Shown: in pieces, positions 59,798-64,000 of the stretch
Numbering within the stretch: the first letter of the stretch is position 1
Layout: each line of letters opens with the position of its first letter
NCBI RefSeq assembly: GCF_006546825.1
Contig: NZ_VICC01000007.1
Coordinates: forward strand, 168,014-232,013
Direction of reading: 5' to 3'
Source of the DNA: Actinomyces oris
Lineage (GTDB): Bacteria; Actinomycetota; Actinomycetes; Actinomycetales; Actinomycetaceae
DNA: 64,000 nucleotides
Notes under the pieces: generated by a model
What the model was told of the DNA's origin: nothing
Database searches by the model: none
Seen by the model: only the letters and a program-made list of their open reading frames with translations
Translations under genes and position numbers: made by a program

Positions 59798-61548
59798 GCG
59801 GGCACTCCTTTCTCTACTCGGGCGAGGGTCGGTGTGGGCACCTCGCGGAGCCTGCCGAACTCCATGCGGTAGGCCCGGTCGGTCATGGCGAAGAGGCGGG
59901 CGTCGTGGGTGGTGACGACGATGCAGTGATCGCGTTTGAGGTTGAGCAGCGTGGCGATGAGGTGATCGGTGGACTCGTCGTCCAGGGCCGCTGTGGGCTC
60001 ATCGAGCAGGAGCACTCGCGGGTTGAGGGCGAGGGTTCGTGCGATCGCCAGACGCGCGCGCTCTCCGCCGCTGATGCGTGCCCCGCGCTCCCCGAGCATC
60101 GTGCTCGTTCCGGAACGGTCCCCCAGGCGGGACAGATCGAGGCCAACTCTGCTGCACAGTTCGTGGATTCTGGCCTCGCTGATGCCGGGGCAGACCGCCT
60201 CGAAGTTCTCCTTCAGGGTGCCGCTGCGGAAGAACGGCTCCTGGGGGCAGTACTGAACGATGCTGTTCCAGGCCTCTGTACCGGTGACGACGGGCGAGAA
60301 CCCGGCGACGGTGATACTGCCCTGTGAGGGGTGGTTGGCCCCGGCGATCAGGCTGAGGAGGGTCGACTTCCCACTTCCGGACGGGCCGACGATGGCGACG
60401 ATCTCTCCGCACCGAGCGGTGAGGCTAACCGAGTCGAGAAGCACGGTGCTGCTCGTCCCGGCGGCAACCGAGTAGTCGGTCTCCCGGACCAGGAGCGCTC
60501 CGCCGTTGGGGACGTCGACCGGCACCGGGGGAGCCTCGTACCACTCCTCCTGCGACTCAAGGAAGCCGCTCACGCGAGACAGCGCGGACCATGACGTCGC
60601 CAGGCCCGTGCGAACCCCGGATGCCGCCTGGAGCGGGGCGTAGAGCTGGGGGGTGAGGGCGGCCAGGGCGGCCAGGGCGCCGGGAGTCATGTCTCCCTGC
60701 ACTACGGAGTGTCCGCCGATGATGAGCACGGCCACAGTTCCCAGGGCGCCGACGAGGTCCAGTGACGAGGAGAAGGCGCTGTTGAGGGTGATCATGCGGG
60801 TGAAGGACGTGCGTACTCCGGCGGCCGCTTCCTCGGCCTGACGTCGGTCCGTGGGGATGTCGGCCGCTGTACGGGAGAAGAGGTGGCCGGTGACACCGAC
60901 CCGCTCCACCACGGTGCCGCTGAAGACGGACATGGCGTCGAGCATGCGGTCGGTGGTGGCACTGAGCGTCCGGGAGACCCGCTCAGTGGGCACGGCCAGG
61001 ATCAGTGCCAGTGCGAGGACTACCAGGGTGATGGTGAAGGATCGGGTCCACATGATGCTCAGCAGGAGCCCCAGTCGGGCGATGAGGCCGAGGGCTTGCG
61101 GCAGGATGGTGGACACGAAGGTCTGAGCCTGGGCAGTGTCGTTCGTGATCTGTGAGAGCAGGGAACCTCCTGGCGCCGCGCTGACGGTGGATGAGGACAG
61201 CCGGGTCAGCTTGCTGAGCATGAGGACCCGCAGGCGCTCCTGGAAGCGCTGTCCGGTGAACGCCGTCATACGCTGCGAGGCCACGCCGACTGCTGTGCTG
61301 GCGACGGCTGCGCCGGCGGCCAGAAGGCCCGGGAGGAGAACACTGGCCGTCGAGGGGTTCTGGGTCAAGCTGTCGATGATGCGCTGGAGCATCAGCGGGG
61401 AGACCGTGCTCAGGCCCGCCTGCGCGGCGACGAGGATCGCTGCGATGATGATGGAGGGGGTAGAGGCTCGCAGCACCCGGCCGCATGACGAGCCCAGCAC
61501 GCGCCGCGCGGAGGTTAGGCCTGAAGGGCGAGCTGCCGAGTGCGCCAT
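59794..61548 (-). CDS. ABC exporter, fused permease and ATPase
   Basis: 584 residues: six membrane helices (about 20-310) and an ATP-binding domain with Walker A GPSGSGKST (about 390), signature ISGGERARLAIAR and Walker B RVLLLDEP. There is no N-terminal C39 peptidase, so it exports without cutting at a double-glycine site; cleavage must be done by other proteins, in line with the two proteases of the operon. GGAGGTG precedes ATG 61548. It overlaps its upstream neighbour by 34 bases. It most likely exports the defensin. Confidence 0.88.
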   Translation of the reverse strand: MAHSAARPSGLTSARRVLGSSCGRVLRASTPSIIIAAILVAAQAGLSTVSPLMLQRIIDSLTQNPSTASVLLPGLLAAGAAVASTAVGVASQRMTAFTGQRFQERLRVLMLSKLTRLSSSTVSAAPGGSLLSQITNDTAQAQTFVSTILPQALGLIARLGLLLSIMWTRSFTITLVVLALALILAVPTERVSRTLSATTDRMLDAMSVFSGTVVERVGVTGHLFSRTAADIPTDRRQAEEAAAGVRTSFTRMITLNSAFSSSLDLVGALGTVAVLIIGGHSVVQGDMTPGALAALAALTPQLYAPLQAASGVRTGLATSWSALSRVSGFLESQEEWYEAPPVPVDVPNGGALLVRETDYSVAAGTSSTVLLDSVSLTARCGEIVAIVGPSGSGKSTLLSLIAGANHPSQGSITVAGFSPVVTGTEAWNSIVQYCPQEPFFRSGTLKENFEAVCPGISEARIHELCSRVGLDLSRLGDRSGTSTMLGERGARISGGERARLAIARTLALNPRVLLLDEPTAALDDESTDHLIATLLNLKRDHCIVVTTHDARLFAMTDRAYRMEFGRLREVPTPTLARVEKGVPA

Positions 61549-62306
61549 GACTGAAGCACCTCCCTGCACTCGCGTAGGCCTGACTGCACGTGGGCGTTGG
61601 ACGGGTCGGCGGAGTTCATCGAGACGACGGCGGGGTAGGCGGAGACATCGACTCCAGCCTCACGAAGCGAGGCGATCTGCTCGGAGTCGCGGTCCACCCA
61701 CAGAATGGTTCCGTCGAGCTCGGAGTCGTCGACGTCGTGGTTCTCCATCACCTTGAGCGCGGAGCACGCGGTGCACGTCGGAGACAGAACGATGAAGAGC
61801 TGATCGTGATGCGTGTCGTCGACCTCGATACGGGTCAGCCGGTTCCACAGCTGCATCGCAACGGTCATGACGACGGCCGAGGCCAGTGCCACCACGAGGC
61901 GAAGAGGGCGGGGGCTCGCGATCTCCTCGCTGCCGACCGCACTGGCCAGCAGGGCTGCGGCAGTCAGGGCGCAACCCCAGATGTGGGCGGGACCGACCTT
62001 CATACCCTCGATGCCGAAGCAGCCGCACTCCTGGCCCTTGAGCGTTGTGGCCCCGACTACGAACCCGGCGTAGATGACGGCGAGAAGGAGGGAGACGATC
62101 CGATGGCCCGGAATGGCCAGCGCGATGGCGGACACGACGATCTCGGCGGCGATGACGAAGCTGCTCGAGAGGTGGAAGCGAAGGAAGTTCGCGCCTTGCG
62201 GCCAGGCGAGGCGGGTGCGAGCTGCGGCCCAGATCTTCGCTCCCGCGGTCCCCAGGAGGACCCCGGTCGTTCCTCCGATGAGTAGTGTGACGAATAGGCT
62301 GTTCAT
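61515..62306 (-). CDS. MauE-type membrane protein with thioredoxin-like CxxC domain
   Basis: 263 residues. The N-terminal 155 residues have four to five membrane helices and a CGCFG motif (Cys94, Cys96) typical of MauE/DoxX-like redox proteins. The C-terminal part (about 160-260) is thioredoxin-like with SPTCTACSAL (Cys178-Cys181). Such fusions pass electrons for disulfide formation or isomerisation, which fits a peptide with six cysteines. The ATG overlaps the preceding gene's stop, with AGAGAGG upstream. The direction of electron flow cannot be told. Confidence 0.8.
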   Translation of the reverse strand: MNSLFVTLLIGGTTGVLLGTAGAKIWAAARTRLAWPQGANFLRFHLSSSFVIAAEIVVSAIALAIPGHRIVSLLLAVIYAGFVVGATTLKGQECGCFGIEGMKVGPAHIWGCALTAAALLASAVGSEEIASPRPLRLVVALASAVVMTVAMQLWNRLTRIEVDDTHHDQLFIVLSPTCTACSALKVMENHDVDDSELDGTILWVDRDSEQIASLREAGVDVSAYPAVVSMNSADPSNAHVQSGLRECREVLQSWRTRQLALQA

Positions 62307-62548
62307 AATGACCTCTCTTGAGCATTGGAAGTGGAATCTGAATCGATGATGATGCCGGACTCAATAGCGGACTCGATGATGGGTGAAATCGGGATCGGTT
62401 CGGTGGAATGGAGGGCATCGTCAAGGAGGGCCCCGTTCTCCTCGTCCAGCTCGTGGACGGAGAGACGGTGGAGGTCTGCGAGTGTCCATCCCCCGTTCTC
62501 CAGGTGCGTCAAAGTCATTCCGTCAGCGAGCCTCCAGCGCTCAGCCAT
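62303..62548 (-). CDS. 81-residue acidic protein of the defensin operon
   Basis: ATG 62548 with AAAGGTGGG upstream. It starts with AERWRLADGMTLTHLENGGWTLADLH, which resembles a small PqqD- or leader-binding-like fold by feel only, and ends in an acidic Ser/Ile-rich tail. No signal peptide. It overlaps the 380-residue gene by 34 bases and the MauE gene by 4, so it is certainly part of the operon. It could bind the precursor leader; unproven. Confidence 0.7.
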   Translation of the reverse strand: MAERWRLADGMTLTHLENGGWTLADLHRLSVHELDEENGALLDDALHSTEPIPISPIIESAIESGIIIDSDSTSNAQERSL

Positions 62549-63657
62549 GAGGTCACCCACCTTTCTGTCTCTACGGTCTTCTTGACATCCAGTGCGTACT
62601 TCTGGCGAAGGAAGGGGTCTTTTCCGATCAAGGTCATTCCGTCGACGTCGATGCAGCCTTGGGCGGCGAGGGAGCCGTCGGCCAGCTCCTCCTGCCAGGA
62701 GGGCCACATCTCGGTGGCCTCCTTGACGGCGCGCAGCCGGGCTGCGGCGTGGTCGTTGACGGGCTCTTTCCCGAATCTGCGGAACAGTGCGGCGTCGTGG
62801 GTGCGAATGCCGTTCCGGACCTCCAAGGAGCGCTGTTCGAAAGGGACCTGTGCGAAGGCGCCAATAACGACGGGGTCGTGGGCGGGGCGGTACGGCGAGT
62901 CCGATGATGACGATGAGTCGCTGGAGGCCGTCCATAGGAGCTGGGCCACCCGCGGCGGGAGTCCCTTGAGAGCCTCCTCCCACGAGGACAGGGACACGAT
63001 TCGCGCGACATCGATCGTCTGTATGGCATCAATGCTGAGCCATTGTGGGTCTGGCTCCACGATGATCGGTTCGGAGTCCTCCGAGGCGTGCTCGTGCTCA
63101 TGTGAGTCCGACTTGTCCTTCTTGGACAGCAGCCGCTGGAAGAGGCCCCCGCCTTGGGTATCTTTCTTCGCCTCACTCGGAATGGAGCCGATGAGGTCCC
63201 GAATGCCCCGTGCGTCGATGTCGCTCGTCTCGGTCTCGGATGGTGCGGAGGCACCGTCCGGAGAGGGTGCCGTGAGAGCATTGAGATAGTGCAGGATGAT
63301 CTCGTCAACGGGCGCTGATGCCGAGGAGAAGCGGGCGGCAGAGGTGTTCCGACTCAGAGCCTGGGCCAGCACCTCTTCGGCGGCCTCGAGACTGATGACG
63401 CCGGTGCTGTACTGCTCGGGCTGCAGGGGTTGAATCGAGTCGTTGTCGAGTCGCGTTCCGGGAGCCTTGTGAAGGACCTCGGTGAAGAGCGACTGTCCGA
63501 AGGGCGGCCTGACGTCCGCGATGCGGGCGAGGACGAACCGGAGGGAGGCAGACGTGTGCCTGCTGGCGAGCGTGGCCTCATCAACCTGCTCCCAGGTTCC
63601 TGCGCGGCTGAGGAGCAGTTGGTTGCTGTCGGTCCAAGGGGTATCATGGTGACTCAT
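62515..63657 (-). CDS. Unknown 380-residue protein of the defensin operon
   Basis: No signal peptide, membrane helix or enzyme motif recognised. The N-terminal third (1-125) and C-terminal third (210-380) look globular; the middle (about 125-210) is charged and Ser/Glu/Lys-rich. The C-terminal part has many Arg, Trp and Glu in helices (LRAVKEATEMWPSWQEEL). It is the first gene after the defensin precursor and is separated from it by a strong hairpin. A role in maturation or immunity is suggested by position only. Confidence 0.75.
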   Translation of the reverse strand: MSHHDTPWTDSNQLLLSRAGTWEQVDEATLASRHTSASLRFVLARIADVRPPFGQSLFTEVLHKAPGTRLDNDSIQPLQPEQYSTGVISLEAAEEVLAQALSRNTSAARFSSASAPVDEIILHYLNALTAPSPDGASAPSETETSDIDARGIRDLIGSIPSEAKKDTQGGGLFQRLLSKKDKSDSHEHEHASEDSEPIIVEPDPQWLSIDAIQTIDVARIVSLSSWEEALKGLPPRVAQLLWTASSDSSSSSDSPYRPAHDPVVIGAFAQVPFEQRSLEVRNGIRTHDAALFRRFGKEPVNDHAAARLRAVKEATEMWPSWQEELADGSLAAQGCIDVDGMTLIGKDPFLRQKYALDVKKTVETERWVTSWLSAGGSLTE

Positions 63658-63693
63658 TGGTGTGAACCTTGATCTGGGTGACTGGGTTGAGGG

Positions 63694-63735
63694 CGGGGCC
63701 TGCCTGCGTCGCTGCTACGGTGCAGGCAGGCCCCG
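63694..63735 (-). terminator. Attenuating hairpin after the defensin gene
   Basis: CGGGGCCTGCCTGC pairs perfectly with its complement (14 bp, 14-base loop), 14 bases after the defensin stop and about 37 bases before the next gene. No T-run follows, so partial read-through is likely: much precursor mRNA, less of the processing genes. Confidence 0.65.
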
Positions 63736-63748
63736 TGTTGTACCTGGC

Positions 63749-63958
63749 TCAGTAGCAGGTGCAGCGGCGCCAGGCGGTCCAGAAGTCGCAGTAGCCGCCC
63801 CGGTAGCCGACACTCTGGCAGTGGGCGTTGCAGGTGTACTCGTCGTTAGGGCAGCCGAAGCCTTCGGCGCCCTCGATGGGGGCCTGGGTCTCGGAGCTGA
63901 CGGCCTGCTTGAAGTCGGCGTCGCTCAGGGGGGCGGTGCGGCGGGTGAACTTGTCCAT
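63749..63958 (-). CDS. Defensin-like (actifensin/plectasin type) peptide precursor
   Basis: 69 residues: a leader of about 32 (acidic, no signal peptide, ending EGAE) and a mature part of 37 that begins GFGC and ends CTCY. The six cysteines are spaced C-x6-C-x3-C-x9-C-x8-C-x1-C, the cysteine-stabilised alpha-beta pattern, and HCQSVGYRGGYC is nearly the same as in actifensin of Actinomyces ruminicola and plectasin. Such peptides bind lipid II and block cell-wall synthesis of Gram-positive bacteria. AGAAAGGAA precedes the ATG. The mature part has Asp/Glu in the first loop and Trp-Arg-Arg in the fifth. Function is inferred from family; leader cleavage site is a guess. Confidence 0.9.
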   Translation of the reverse strand: MDKFTRRTAPLSDADFKQAVSSETQAPIEGAEGFGCPNDEYTCNAHCQSVGYRGGYCDFWTAWRRCTCY

Positions 63959-64000
63959 TGGTGTGTTCCTTTCTGGAGGTCTCCCCGGGTGGTTACCGTG

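Noticed and set aside
1..64000. tRNA, rRNA genes and CRISPR arrays
   Set aside because: I looked for T-loop motifs, rRNA-like stretches and regularly spaced repeats and found none that I can support. The 23-base repeats at 36510-36568 have no variable-spacer structure of CRISPR size.

Overview
The window is high-GC actinobacterial DNA, most likely from an oral Actinomyces of the oris/naeslundii/viscosus group. The evidence is a large sortase-anchored sialidase of the Actinomyces type, an LPXTG protein, Actinobacteria-typical gene order (dacB, DUF2342 metalloprotease, hpt, ftsH, folE; divergent xseA/ispH), several apparently leaderless genes, and a plectasin/actifensin-type defensin gene. The genus is inferred from these genes; no search was run.

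Layout. 1-18 kb is mostly core: a partial AEC transporter, a sugar kinase, xseB and xseA separated by an inserted regulator/MFS pair, ispH, an amino-acid permease, a nine-gene ECF sigma/Gls24 envelope-stress cluster (including a 58-residue membrane protein), rmuC, a membrane esterase and ychF. 19.1-25.7 kb is an AT-richer island: an orphan protein-kinase-like gene, a small double zinc-ribbon protein, and decayed IS1634-, ISL3- and IS110-type transposases. 25.7-33.4 kb carries small accessory genes and toxin-antitoxin loci (RHH/BrnT-like, hipBA, an orphan higA, yefM-yoeB with a truncated yefM copy) around a Na+/H+ antiporter and an EcsC-like protein. 33.6-50.3 kb holds nanH, metYX, an NlpC/P60 hydrolase, ppa, dacB, a DUF2342 protease, hpt, an LPXTG protein with a degenerate NlpC/P60 region, ftsH and folE. 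50.5-53.0 kb is a TetR plus paired-SMR efflux cassette.

The most notable system fills 53.6-64 kb. A 69-residue precursor at the right edge carries a 37-residue cysteine-stabilised defensin-like domain. It heads a minus-strand operon of overlapping genes: two unknown proteins, a MauE/thioredoxin-like redox membrane protein, an ABC exporter, an S9-type serine hydrolase, a small unknown protein and a secreted S8 protease. A two-component system (NarL-type regulator and histidine kinase) and a separate 60-residue secreted Cys-containing peptide lie beside it. The parts suggest synthesis, oxidation, export, leader removal and regulation of a bacterial defensin.

Three copies of a 122-bp element with paired arms and a fixed-position core occur at 2417, 33379 and 53064. 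One copy has matched changes in both arms, which suggests that the structure is conserved.
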